Assembly: GCF_040807025.1 (NCBI RefSeq)
Contig: NC_090943.1
Location: forward strand, 2,838,356-2,902,355
Length of the DNA: 64,000 nucleotides
From: Struthio camelus
Taxonomy: Eukaryota; Chordata; Aves; Struthioniformes; Struthionidae
Direction of reading: 5' to 3'
Shown: piece after piece, positions 10,163-22,400 of the stretch
Layout: every line of letters starts with the position of its first letter
How positions within the stretch are numbered: position 1 is the stretch's first letter
Program-made: the position numbers and the translations under genes
The notes under the pieces: generated by a model
What the model was told of the DNA's origin: nothing
The model's database searches: none
Seen by the model: only the letters and a program-made list of their open reading frames with translations

Positions 10163-13100
10163 GCAAAGTATAGAGTATTTCAAAATAGTTCTGGAACAGC
10201 TCTTTTGAGAAGATCCAGCCAGCAATCATGCTTTGGAGACACACATAAATTTCACTGTGAGTGGCTTTTTATGAGGCACTTAATAGAAGGCTTTGGGGGT
10301 ATATACGTGCTGAAATACAGTATTAGCTGAAAGCAGTGTATGTGAAGCTTGTAAACCCTGTATCCTCTTGGGTTAGCATTTCTGTCCCCTTTTTACCCTC
10401 TCCGTGTGCTGAGCATAGTAAGCGTTACCAGAAAAAGCCCATTTTTCTAGCATTGCTGCATTTAGCTTAAATCTACTTAAATTATATGCAATTTGGCAAC
10501 AGAGGTTGTGTCTCAAAGCTTGTCTCTGCAACTACTGACACCTGATTCATGACAGCTATTGAGGCTGTGAGCGCTTTAGTGCTGTTTCTGGGGAAAATGA
10601 GGATTCCTCATTGTGGGAATGGGAGACGGGAGTGGGAAAACTGTTCTTAGATCCTTCTGAAGGAAGGAGAATAAAAAGGGCTCCTGTAAGGGTTAGGCAG
10701 GGACAACGCCTGGACTCCTAGCAGGGACAGATATACAAACACAAGGCACGCTATGGTCAATATTAAGCATTTATGCTCTCTGCATCTGAGTGGGGGTTCC
10801 CCCGATTGAGGCAATACTGGAGCGGGAGAGTCCCTGGCACTGCTGAGCGTCGGTCCATGGCAAGGACCTCCAAGGGGGGCACTATGTGAGGTTTTTATGG
10901 ACTACACACATGCGCCGTAAGCATATTGAGCTCATTGCCGATCTCGATTCAAAGCCCAGGTGCAGCACCACACTGGCATGGGCTCAGCCGCGTGACTGTG
11001 GGTCAACATGCTATGTAGATGCTCCTTTTCCCATGGAACGGTCTGGCTAGCTTCGGTCACCTATTTCCTTGAATTTCTTCCACATTTTCCCATACAACTC
11101 CATATTCTTCTTATGGGCAGCTTGTACCCTTGCTTTATTGAGGCATATCTTGAAGCAAAGATGAAGTGAACTTACCTAAAGCTTCATCAGATTGCGTTTG
11201 GGTAAGTGTCTCTATGTTTCTTGAATACAAGTAAAGGACAAACAGGAATGCTACATGCTTGTTCTGTCCTCTTTGTTCACCTGAAAAGCGCTTACAAGGA
11301 GGTCTTGGGGGAAATGGCTTTCAGGGTTCTTTACTTGTTCCCTCAAACCTAGAACAAGAAAAGAGACCTTGGAGAGATTGTATCTGTGTACCATGACTAC
11401 ACAGCGTGCCTTACTTCAGGCTGAGCCTGAGGGTTTAGTCAAGCCCTAAATGACTTGAAAGAAGCTTCCTGACAAAATCCACACTGAGACTTCCTGCTCA
11501 CACTGTTAAAAGAACTGCTGCCTCCTTATACATTAAATTGAGACAATCCTCTGGGGGCGTTTTGAAAGCCCAGTGAAGCCTGGAGGAGTCTTTGCATTGG
11601 TCTTTGGATCAGACCAATCCTGGACATAATTTCTTCCTGGACAGAGTTTTGTCATGAAGCATTAACTTGGGAGTTAATATTCCTTTTTGAAGCATTTCAG
11701 AGTATCAGCAATAAAAAAGATGTGCCACAGTAGCCCTTCAGGTAGGCTGTACAACCCTGTCCTAGGCTGCCTAAGCTCCTAAAAGCCTTTCTTGGCTATT
11801 TCTTGATGGTAAGAACTGGGTCTATTTTACTTGTAAGGCACTTTCCCAATTACCACTACAGTGCATTCTAGGTGCCATAAAGCCATATTGCAGTAAATAA
11901 TGTGCATATACTAGTACGGAAAAAAATGAAATACAATACCCCCCAAAAGCCTGAGATAAAGCCCTAAACCTAGGACATAAAAATGTGAGAGGAAGAGAAG
12001 AATTCTACAGTTGCAAAAAAGGAAAAAAAGTTTGAAATGGGGGGCAAGAGAGTTTATATATATTATTTATGTAATTTATATACAAATCAGAGAATTTAGT
12101 ACCTTTTCTGTTACATAATTAGTGATCAATATACAGCTCTCAATAAGCACTTTCTAGCAATGCAAAACAACTCGAGAGAGTAATTCTACATCTATGAGTC
12201 TGAGTACAAAGGGCATAAATCACTGCCTTGAGGCAGAAAACCTAAAAAATGGTATTAAAAGCCAAATTACAAGAATGATAATATTTTAATTCCTTCTTCC
12301 AAGACACCAGTGAGGAGTATGAAGTGTGATTGTTCCTCTCTGAGACTCAAAGAATCAAAGATCCTCAGCTGGTCACAGTTCCAGTGATTTCAAAGAAACA
12401 ATATCAATTTGCATCATTAATGAACTTATCCAGTAGTTTCTAGCCCTTAAGAGAATGTCTCCAGAAGTTTTACTTCACCATTCCAACCTTAAATGTCTGT
12501 ATGCTATACTTTCTTTTGTAAATATGTGTTTTCTTTGAATACGGCTTGATGTCAGAGCAGGTGAGAAAACTTTCAGAGAAAGTGAATGGAGATTTTGCTA
12601 TGTTTGGGAGGATTGGTATGAGTGACTCGAAGTTACAGGAAGTTACAGAGACAGGATATGGTATAAGGAAAATTAAATTCTGAAGCTAGCAGGCAAAAAA
12701 TGAAGTATGACAATCTTAACTTGAGCTGACGTTGATTTGAAGCTAGAGCTGAAGTCTTTTGTACAATATACGAGAACTGAAGATGCTTTTGCACGCGCTA
12801 ACAAGATTTTGTATGTTATGTACCAAAGATTTGCATATGGGAAAGTCCGTCAATCAGAGACTGGAGTCAGTATGAGACCTCAGCTCACGGAGAATTTATT
12901 ATTCCTTTTTCAAACAGACCTTTAATTATGGAATTATTTTATACTTTTGTGAAGCCATTCTCTTCCTTACTAAATAAGGTTCATTTCAGGAAGAAGAGCT
13001 AGGGTGTATCTGTATGTGTCATCTTGGAAGGTTTCTATGGGCCCTTGGAAAGCTTAAGCTGTGTACAAGACCTTGAACGGGAAAGTCTCCATTTAGGTAT

Positions 13101-13649
13101 CACAAAGTTTACTGTCTAGCTGAAGCCGGTCATTCATTTGCCTTCCTTCTCTAGCTGATGGTAAAAGACAAACACCTTGAAAAGATGGGATTCATTCCCC
13201 CCATTTCTTAACTACCTAGCTCGGGACAGGATGACATTTCCTTGCAAGATCCCTGATCCTCTCCACTGACTCTAGCCTATACAATTACCCAACTCTGCCC
13301 CTCATACAGCAACATCCAGACGAATTAAATCCAATCCTTTGCACAGATTGTTTGTACTTTGGTGGTTTTCACTTATGGACAACCTCTTGTTGATTCTGAT
13401 TTAGCCCCCCTCATGAGCGTTTAAATTCGCTTGTGACATTTGAAAAGTTCAGGTTTTCGCACAATTAATACCGGACAGCTCTGAGGGTGGTAGATACTAG
13501 GAGAAGAGGAGGGAGGAGATGAGAAGGGGCTTTCACTGAAAAGAAAAAAAAAAAAGGAAAATTAAAGATTGATTGCCATCTCTTTATTCACAGGTCAAAG
13601 CAAACCCAATGTTCCTTCAGTATCCAAAAACCACAGATATTTCAATTTC
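10163..13649. other. Unique sequence, mostly featureless
   Basis: Only the 44 bp exon candidate at 11176-11219 and an AT-rich patch at 12050-12090 stand out. Confidence 0.6.
11176..11219 (-). CDS. Candidate micro-exon, unidentified
   Basis: Minus strand. TGTTTGTCCTTTACTTGTATTCAAG precedes 44 bp in three pieces of evidence: a pyrimidine-rich acceptor, a near-perfect donor (GCTTTAG then GTAAGTTCAC), and one open frame of 14 codons (NIETLTQTQSDEAL). The outgoing phase (one base) matches the incoming phase of the candidate at 1880-1820. The segment is very short, so weight is low. Confidence 0.15.
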
Positions 13650-13813
13650 AGCGCGTGAGAGAAGTTACCAGACGCCATAAATCAAGGGCCTGAGCCGCAG
13701 GGTAACGTCACGCGCCCAACCGTGCAGAATGTACGTCAGCGTTGCGGGTAACGGAGCGAGGCAGCCTGGCCGACGGAGTACACGCGCCTTGTAAATATTA
13801 TTGCTACATAGCG
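13650..13813. promoter_or_regulatory. Compact CpG-rich patch with CRE-like ACGTCA sites
   Basis: About 20 CpG dinucleotides fall in 164 bp, against a background in which CpG is rare. The patch includes GTAACGTCACGCGCC near 13702 and GTACGTCAGCGTTGCGG near 13731. Both contain ACGTCA, a half site of the CREB/ATF element. It is too short for a standard CpG island. It could be an unmethylated promoter or enhancer core. No TATA box, start codon or attached open frame is evident on either side. The functional reading is inference. Confidence 0.35.
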
Positions 13814-16800
13814 TGAAGGCTCAGCAGGCGTTAAGCTTTAAATCAGACTAGTGCTTTGTTTTCATCATTCGCAAGCCTGCTGCCTCTGTTTATGACTGCA
13901 TTTTTCTGCATGTGTGCACGGCGGTGGATGCCCTGGATGACTGTCAGGGGCGTCACCAAGAAATGCTGTGGAGGCCAGGTCGCGGAAGGGGGTAGATTAA
14001 TTAAGTTGTCAGGCTGGATCGACACTGGCTCTTCCACTGAGATATTCTAAAAAAGAATCATAGCACAGGAACTTTGCCCGTTCCATAAAGTGGTCACTGA
14101 TGCTCTCTGGCTGTAGGCAACTTTGATCAGGCTGTGTCCAGTAATGGACAGAAATAAAAGACCTGACACTGATTCTGCTTCTCCTGTTGATATCCGATTG
14201 TACCTAGAAGTGAATTTATTTTTGCTTTTTTTTTTTTCAGTGAAGTCATGCTTCATTGGAAAATAGTCCACTTTTCATAGAAAAGGTGTCTGAGGGCAGA
14301 GGTAACACTTTCATCAGCATGAGAAGACCCTGGAATAAGTGACAAAGTCGGAGAACTCACTGGAGGCTGAAGAGCACTTTAGACCTGAGTCTGGCACAAC
14401 TCAGGAGGATTATCAACTACTTTGCTCTGTCTGTCTCTTTCCCTCTCAGGATTCCTGAAAACAAAATCAAAAACCTCCAAAAGATCTTGAATATTGTCTC
14501 TATATGAAAAAAAAAAACAAAACAAAAATGCTTTGACTTTTCTTGGGAATGGGAAGAATGTTTCTAACCAAACTATGAAATTAGAACTTGGAAATTAGAA
14601 ACTAAATCAGATTAGATTAGATAAGATTATAAACTGGAAATTAAACTCTGAGTCAGCCTGCACTATAGACAAACGAGTAATTGCCAGTGGAGACTGAACT
14701 GGAAGAACAGAGATTTTTAAGTCTACATGAAAACTTTTCATTGCTGAGGACAGCAAAAGATTGCGGTCTGGTCCTAATCGATATAGATACGGTCATGATG
14801 GATACATAGGCCACAACACCAGTTTGCAGTGGACAGAATCATGTCTGCCTACCTTGGTACTCCTGCTGATGTTGTCAAAGAGCTACCAAAGACACCTTCT
14901 CATACAGAGAAGAGGTGCGGAGAGGGACACCTTATTCGAGGAATGTTTATTCTGCTGCAGTTTTTAACAAGTTAGGTGATTATTTCCTTTTTACCGCAAT
15001 GAGTCCCTCCAGCTAGACATTAATTTTAGGGAGGGACCTAAGGACGCCTAGTTACAGACTTGTTATCCTACCATTAATATGGCATAATCCATTTCAAATC
15101 ATGGTGAAGACTGAAGACTGAAAATTTGAATCAGCATAGTTTAGATTCTGAGCCAAGGCTGGTAGGAAAATATGTGCATGCCAGAGAAGTCTTCTCTTTA
15201 TATAGTTCTTCTCATAAACACTTATCAAAAGAGGTACTCTCATGTCAAAAGTTTTTTGGTTTTTGTTTTTGATTTTGTTTTTTTTTTCCTACAAAGGATA
15301 CTTTTGGACCAGAGCATAGTTAAAAGGGAAGTATTTCATATTATCAGGTCCTTTACTAGTTCTGGACCAGTTCATCTAAAATCTTCTGAAAGTTCTCAGG
15401 TAGTTTCACCCTGAAATAGAAGAACTCCTGAGAGATCAGCTAATGATATGAGAGTTTTCTATGGCTAGGAGCCAAATGGTAAGAATTATTCAAAAGATTT
15501 CACTCTGGTTAAGTTTTAATTCAGGTCATATCCTTGTTTCAACCTCCAATAGTAAAAACACATTCTTAGAGCATATTTAGATAAAACTGGTTCCAAATGT
15601 GTTCAGATCAAATGCTAGTTCATCCAGTTGTGAATATAAGGCTTGGTTCTGACTTGCACTACACACCTTTACATCATTTCAGCAAGGAAAGAGAGAGCCT
15701 AAGAGCAGCACAGTTACCATGTTCACATTTGGATTAAGTCTGAAAATTTCTAAAGTGAAAAGGAAAACAACCACAGACGTTTTGAGTTGTCATTTGGGCT
15801 CAACAGAAGGGAACAGAAGAGTCATTGTTTTAAAGCCAGGTGAACATAGATAATTTCTTCTGAGTTTCAATTTGTTTTTGTTTTTTTGTGCCCCCATTCC
15901 ACCCAATCAAGAATTTGGAGAATATTTCCATCTTACTAGATACTTGCATGTCTTATGGATGTATTTCATTTGTGCTGCAGGCACAAAGATGCCTGAGCTG
16001 GGATTAGAGGCCACTCTGCAAAATAGAAATGCACAGCTAATCTCAGTGCATGGCAGGTTATGTAAACAGGGCAAACCAAAGGTGAGAACTGCTAATTTTT
16101 TCACCATTTCAAAACTTTAGTGCCAAGGGACTAATTCAAAGCCTGCCAAATGGAAAGCAATGGAAATCTTTATATTGAGGTCAGTGGGTTTTAGATCAAG
16201 CCTCAGGAGCAGCTGACAGCTGCAATGACCCCAAGGTGAACTTCATGCTCTGCTTGAAATGTCACACTCTCCATGACTGCTTGCCCATTGCATCGTGCCT
16301 TTGCTCAGCCTTGGTTCTCCTACACTGAATTCTTGCTGCCAACAGGCCAGGCAGAAAAGTGTGCGGTTTTCCCATCGCTATAGAGCTGCTGCCCAATCAT
16401 CAGCTTAACCTTCTGAGAGCCCTGCCCTGTGCTGCAAAATTCATCGCCGCTGAATCACACCAATGACCTCAGCTTCTGCACCAGAGACATAATGACTGTG
16501 GAATTCCCCTGCTAGGAAAGGAAATATCAGAGTCTCCATATTTTTTGTATCCTGTAACCGAGGAGCGCCGGGGCTGTCATTCCACCCGATTCTACGAGAA
16601 GGCCTGCAGTGTCCCAGGAAAAGAAACTGTGAGGTTTCTGCTGTTCTTCCAAATAGAAAACATATTATTTTGCATGTAGATAGAACTTTCTCTTTGCTGA
16701 TCTCAAAGACCTGTGGAAATATTAATTAATTAGGCAGGTAAAGAAGGTTGTACCTTCAAATATGCTCATACCTGTTTCTCCAAATGATAGTAACTAATAA

Positions 16801-17894
16801 TTATTGCTAAACAATAACTATTTAGAAATCCAATATTCGGCCAAAAATACAAAAAGTAAGTGTTACAAATCAAGAGTTATTTACGCAGCAGATGGTGAGT
16901 GTGTAAGGGAGACACTGGTGCTAAATCTTGCCGATTATTTAGCTTTCCTGCTTCCCTCTTTCTGCTAACGCTAACTGTTTCTCTTGACAGCCTGCATTCT
17001 TCACAGACTGGTAACAGTATGCATTCATTTATACTCTTGATTATTTGATTGAAAGAAACTATGTCCAAACATTTTAACGTTTAAGTATGCAAGCACTAAA
17101 GGAGGCGTTGAATATAGTGAGGATAATTGCAGCATGAGGAGCTGACCAAAGCCCATTGTAGTGAAAGGAAGCAATGTCATTGCCTTCAGTGATCTGGATC
17201 AGGCATAAAAGCTTCAGTACACTCTTCTGATGTTGTCCTAAATTGCCTTACATCACAGTTGTGTTGTCAGAACTTGCCATACTCCCAAAGCTATACACAC
17301 TATCTTGCTATTGTGAAGAAGAGGCTCTCTAGGAATGGGTCCACAGATGATTTGCCTTTCCCCCTCTGCTGCATTTCATTTATAGTCTTTAAGAAGAGGA
17401 AGAGGGAGTCTAGAAGTCAAGTAACAAAATTCATTGGGACTGATGCTGTAGGACTTCTAACACTAGACAGTTAGAGGTCTGAGTAAGTTGCAGACATTTT
17501 CTTTGAGGAATAGGACTTTGAGAGGTAAGTGAGGGTTGACCTTGTACTTGACCGTGAGTAGAAAACCCACGATAAGACTAGGTAACTGCTTACTGAAGCT
17601 AAGATGCATATGGCCTAGATGATCGGTTTGGGTATGAGGCAACCTTAAAATGGATTTTAATTATTATTGCCATTCAACTCTTAAAGCCTGGGAGGAACTT
17701 TGTTCCAAAGTGATATAAGATCCCTTGTTCAATAAACTGAGCATTTGCATTAGTGACCCAGGAGTCATGACAAAGCCCATGCAAGAAAGATCAAATGCCT
17801 AGAAGGGTATGGCATTACTTCTGGTGCAAGTGACTGTAACTAAAAATATAAACTAAGCTTAAATGGAGAAGGATAGCCTTTTTGGAACAAGACT
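13814..17894. other. Unique sequence around the 16.0 kb exon candidate
   Basis: No repeats recognised. T- and A-rich runs lie at 14226, 14506 and 15270. The plus exon candidate at 15981-16081 is the only splice-flanked segment noted. Confidence 0.55.
15981..16081 (+). CDS. Candidate internal exon, plus strand, unidentified
   Basis: GTATTTCATTTGTGCTGCAG is a strong acceptor, and CCAAAG followed by GTGAGAACTG is a strong donor. The 101 bp between are open in one frame (TKMPELGLEATLQNRNAQL, then ISVHGRLCKQGKPK), phase 2 in and 0 out. It is the best splice-flanked segment I found on this strand, but it stands alone with no neighbouring plus-strand exon in matching phase. A non-coding transcript exon is as likely as a coding one. 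Confidence 0.2.
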
Positions 17895-17985
17895 CAAAGC
17901 TGGTGGCTGGAAATATGAGCTTTTTGGTCCTGCCTTGGGTGGGTGGTGACCGGATGACCTTTGAATGCTATATCATTCTGTGATT
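17895..17985 (+). mobile_element. Possible CR1 3'-tail fragment
   Basis: CCTGCCTTGGGTGGGTGG, GACCGGATGACCTTTGAATG and ATCATTCTGTGATTC follow the order of the CR1 3' end (stem, 'GATGACCTCC..', ATTCTGTG tail). It is heavily diverged. Confidence 0.5.
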
Positions 17986-18354
17986 CACCATAAGATTTCT
18001 GTACGATTGCAACAGATTCATTCAACACCCTCATATTCATTTTCCTCATTGGTGAAATGGAAGTGAAGCTTATCTACCTACTGGGCAGAAAGCCTCCAAT
18101 AGTTCTGATAAGATAATTTTAAGGAAGGGGCACTCAGCGTGCACTTTAAATTGAATTGTTCCAGGGAATCTTTCTTTTGATTTGTTCTTGGCTCCATCTA
18201 CCTAGACAGAAGTATGCTTTTAAATTAGATCCATTTCTAGGCTTTATGAATTATTATCATGAATATTTAGGGTTAGCTTAAAGGTTGCCCTCATGCTCAG
18301 CCATGCCCTGCTAAGGATGTTGTGTTTTGCTGCCACCTGACCTGTGTCTAAAAT

Positions 18355-18790
18355 ATTTACAGTGTCTACGTGGGGCTTCCAGATATGATACAGGGGCCAT
18401 GGAGACCTGTGTTCTTCTAGAGAGGCAGCTAGAGCTGAAGTGAGATCTCAGTGGGACTTCAGATGCCACAAGACTCAGGCAGCCAAGCTGACCTCCATGT
18501 TTCTGTGGGCTGTTTATCTAACTTTCACCTTCCCTCGCAGTCACTGGAGATCTGAGGCTGGTTCAGTGCTAGGCGTTTAGTGTTGAAATGCCTTAATTTA
18601 ACCTGCCTGTCCTCCAGCCCCACTTCAGAAAGACATGGGTCTCCCAGAGGTCCTGTGTCATGTCCGTGAGCCCTTTGCAGATGTTCTGGATACCCCATAG
18701 TTTTCAGAGTGGCTCTAGATATGTGCATTTGAGAGACTGCATCTTGCCTCCGGTCAATTCGCTCACTGGAGTCTGAGGACAAAATTCAGC
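18355..18790. repeat. Unclassified dispersed element, two facing partial copies
   Basis: The plus text at 18365-18420 (CTACGTGGGGCTTCCAGATA, ATACAGGGGCCATGGAGACC) loosely resembles the reverse complement of 18600-18740 (ATGACACAGGACCTCTGGGA, CTATGGGGTATCCAGAAC). It also resembles plus 63752-63800 (CTACATGGGGCTGCCAGATA, CCACAGGACCTACTTCCAC). This suggests a decayed repeat family with two inverted pieces here. The identity of the family is unknown to me. An 85-codon minus ORF at 18782-18525 falls inside it and is probably not a gene. Confidence 0.35.
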
Positions 18791-19424
18791 TCATCAGCAG
18801 GCAGATGTTGGTTTTAGGGTATTGTATGACTCTTCAGACTCTTCTTGACTGCAGTGAGTAGGTCTCCAATGACTATAACGGGGACTTAAACACCCAGCTC
18901 ACGTAAACACATCAGGACAGCTAATGTTAGGTGTCTGAATCTACATCTGAATTGCACACTGGTCATTTCCAATTCATTTCACCTCCTGACTTCAGTCCTG
19001 ACTTCCACTTGACACCTTTATCTAACCAATAAAAACTAAAAAAGATCAGCCAAACTGCCCTCTGGATGTGCCTGTCTCTCTCTGCTGACTATAATGAAGC
19101 CCAGAAAACTAGTTTAGGCTTAACAACTTGCTTTTAGGAGGCTAACACTAGCTGAAATGAAATCCCACCCTTACTACATAGGGATGTTATGAACATTAGT
19201 TCATTTTTTGTCATCAATAAACTGCAGCTTAACTGTAGGGAAAATATGAACAGAAGAGGTTAGAGATTTATAGATATTTAGGTGAAGGGTTATAAAGTAC
19301 ATATGTGTGTGTGCAGACATATATACCTTTGCATAGATGTGCATATATCTATCTGTACCTGTATATTTATACAAGTAAAGAAAGATGAAGGCTTTCCACA
19401 TAGTGCATTCAATGAAATGAGCAG

Positions 19425-19492
19425 ATTTTAGGGCCAGAGGAATTTTTGTTATGATCATCCAGTCTGATGTTAAATACAAGATCAGATGCAGA
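19425..19492 (-). mobile_element. Decayed CR1-like 3' fragment
   Basis: GATTTTAGGGCCAGAGG followed by TATGATCATCCAGTCTGATG resembles the inverted 3' end of a CR1 subfamily with the text 'GGCCAGAAGGRACCATTATGATCATCTAGTCTGACCTCC'. It is short and diverged. It lies inside a 211-codon minus ORF, which argues against that ORF being a gene. Confidence 0.6.
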
Positions 19493-22400
19493 CACGAGGA
19501 AACGTAAGCAAAAGCATTGTCCGTTTCACCTTTTCTCTCTTGGCCTAGCAATGCTGGCTTCCCAGCTCGATGTAGTGATGGCATGTCTGCAGTTGCGGAC
19601 AGCAAGGAGAGAAGGGATTTGATAAATGAGAGAGCGAGAGGTGGGGAGCTTTGGCTCCTCGGCGTGCAGTGAGTCACCCTGTGTGGACGATCCGTCGCAC
19701 TCCCAGAGTCAGAGGCAGGAAGCCTTCCATAAAAACATGAGCGGCTGCAGAGCCTGGCAAAGGTTAGCCCGGTGTTGCTGTTTTCTTTGGTGCTCCTCAT
19801 GTGCATGCAGGCCCTGCTGTTGCTGGATGGACTCACCAGCCCTGTTGCACATGCTCCTGCAATAAAAGTGGATCTTTTGCAGCCTGGTGTTGCTTGTTAT
19901 TTGAACATATCCTGCTTAAAAATAGCTACACAACTGAGCTAAAGGTTGCTGAAGGTCAATCTAGTGGCGAAAGCATCTCCAAGGGAGCAACAAGATCTGC
20001 TGCAGTGACCTTGAGTGAGTCACAGCTAGGCTGGTTTAGGAATCAAGGAGTTCAGAGAAGTGCTAGGAAGGATTATTAAAAGCAGGTACCCTGGCTTCGT
20101 TCAACCACGGCTGCTGAGGTACTTTTGTAAACCAAGGCCCTGGCCCTGGTCTCTGACTCTCAGTTCATCTCATCTGTAAAACAGGATAAAACTAATCATG
20201 CCTTTCCCCGTTTAAAATACAGGATTATCAAGGCAGGGGCTGTCTCTTAAATGTCTGTATGTGTTTGTATAGACGGACTGAGAACTTGTCCACATAGTTA
20301 TATGTGCACGTTTGTGAAGTGATATGTATATATATTTTTATAAGCCAACATGTGCAAGAGGATATTAGGGAGCAGTACCTAATACCGGCAGGCATGGACT
20401 TGGGTAGCTGGCTTTTTAAATCTTTCTCTTTTCAATATATGAAGCACTAGGATATATGTTAGTTCAGCACCCAGGTGAGGTCAGTATATGTATTTTAGAT
20501 TTTTTCTAGTTGGGAAAAAGAGATGCAGTGAACACATTCATATTCATAAACCCCTGAAGGGGAAGTGATTCAGAGAGCTGCAATTGCCGTCAGCGTCATT
20601 GTGGTGGGAAGCTGTTTCTCCTTGGGAGCGTCAGGATTGAGAGTGACAAGCTGAGGACACGCAGGGTCACCGCTATCTCCCCCAGTGAAGCCAGCGTGGC
20701 TCCACACCAAATCCACGGAGACCTATATCAGACCCTGCGACGGAAGCAGACGGGTTGCTTGATCCTCATGTCAAGAGAGGGGACCTAAAATATGTTGCTT
20801 GCCACCTGCTATGGGTCCACAGGGTCGGGCATGGAGCCGACTGTCGGAGAACATCCCTCCATGCTGACAGAGTCCTAGAGACTTGGCTTTCACCCTCCTG
20901 TGCGTAAGATTTGGCATTGCATATCACCTGCCAAAAGATGGAGTGGACGGCCTTGCTGCCTCTGCAAAAACACTCAGCGAGAGAAGGTGCTCGAGATGGG
21001 ATGTTCCTGCCGCCGGTAATTCCCGGGGAGCTAGAAAGAGAATCCTGCCACAGGCGGTGATGTAGGTCTTGACTTTCTAAGGGAAGAGTGGAAAGACTAG
21101 GCAATTTCATTTTAAAATCTCTGGTGGTTCTGGTAGTACACTTGGGATGGGGGCTGGGAAAGTCTCGACTAGTTTTAGTCCTTGGGTAGAAGTCCCTGTG
21201 GCAACAGAGCCCGAGCCATCTTCATAAGCGCAGATAACAGCTGAATAGGGAAAGGATTTTTCTGGCTTTTTTTCTGGCTTTTTTTCTTTCCTTTTTCCGT
21301 GCAATATAATGCTGGGCTTTCATTAAAAAAAAAAAAAAAAGCCAAAAGGAAACATAAAAGCACTAAAAACTTTCAAAATGGAAAACTGCACATTTTCATT
21401 ATTTTGTAACACAAAAAAAGAAAAGATAACATCTTTTTATACCAGGAACAAAATGTCACAATGAATGCCAAGAAGTACCATAAATTGAGGACAGAGGGGA
21501 GGAAGGAAGCCAGCAAGCAAGCTGTGACAAGCGGAGAAGTGATTGCGCTGTTGGGAGGTTCATTTCAGAACTTCGTGGAACTGTGAGTCAGCAGTGGTGG
21601 CAAGTGCATGTCCCGGCATAACATTGACTATCACATGTCATCAAATACCCTATAGTAAATCCAAAGCATTTCAGATATCCCAGCTGAGATTCATGCTTCT
21701 GAATTCTGTTAAAAACAGGAATTTGGCTAAGCCAGAAACGTCCAAGTGTCCGTTTCAAAGAAGCCGTGGCCCATGTCTCAGAAGCCTGTAACACTCTTCT
21801 GCACTCGCATTTCTCTCCTTCCTTTGGGCCAATCTGACCTGAGGAAAAACCCTCCTAGACCCAAATCTGTGAACAAGGTAAGTGTTGTAAGTGAACAAGA
21901 CATCCACAGCTGGTGATATGCCTATAAGCTACACAGTTAAAAGTAAATTTGACGCAGGAATTTGACTCATTTGATTATTTATTTGACTCATTTTTTCACA
22001 GGAAACAAAAGAGAATGGAAATAAGTGCAAGATAACATCCAGCAGTTCTGGTTCTGAACAAAATACACGAGCTCTCCTCTTTCCATAGAGGTCAGTATTT
22101 CCACAACTGCTTTATTCGTATTGGTTAGCAGGTGGGTGCATGATTATTCTGTTAATTTAGACTAGTCCAGAAGAATGGGGTTTGCAGTCTAACAAAGAGG
22201 TAGGTAAAATTATCAGCCTAGAAGCAAAGAGAAAGTGTGAGTGGAAAGTCATCTCAGTGGGAGATGCAGGAAAGTGCAGTTGCAGATAAGACGTTCCTTC
22301 GTCGGACCGTGGCCTGTCGGATTCTGGAAACCACAGTAACTCGGATGTTAGTGAACCCCTTGCCTTTTCGGGTTCCTGGACACACAATCTTATCTGTTAG

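Noticed and set aside
19201..19836. 211-codon minus-strand ORF
   Set aside because: It runs across a CR1-like scrap and a TG-rich repeat, has no splice or promoter context, and its second half (YLYKYTGTDRYMHIYAKVYM) is repeat-like.
20766..21110. 114-codon minus ORF in a GC-richer patch
   Set aside because: It has no recognised domain and no splice sites, and an overlapping open frame on the other strand shows this is a composition effect.
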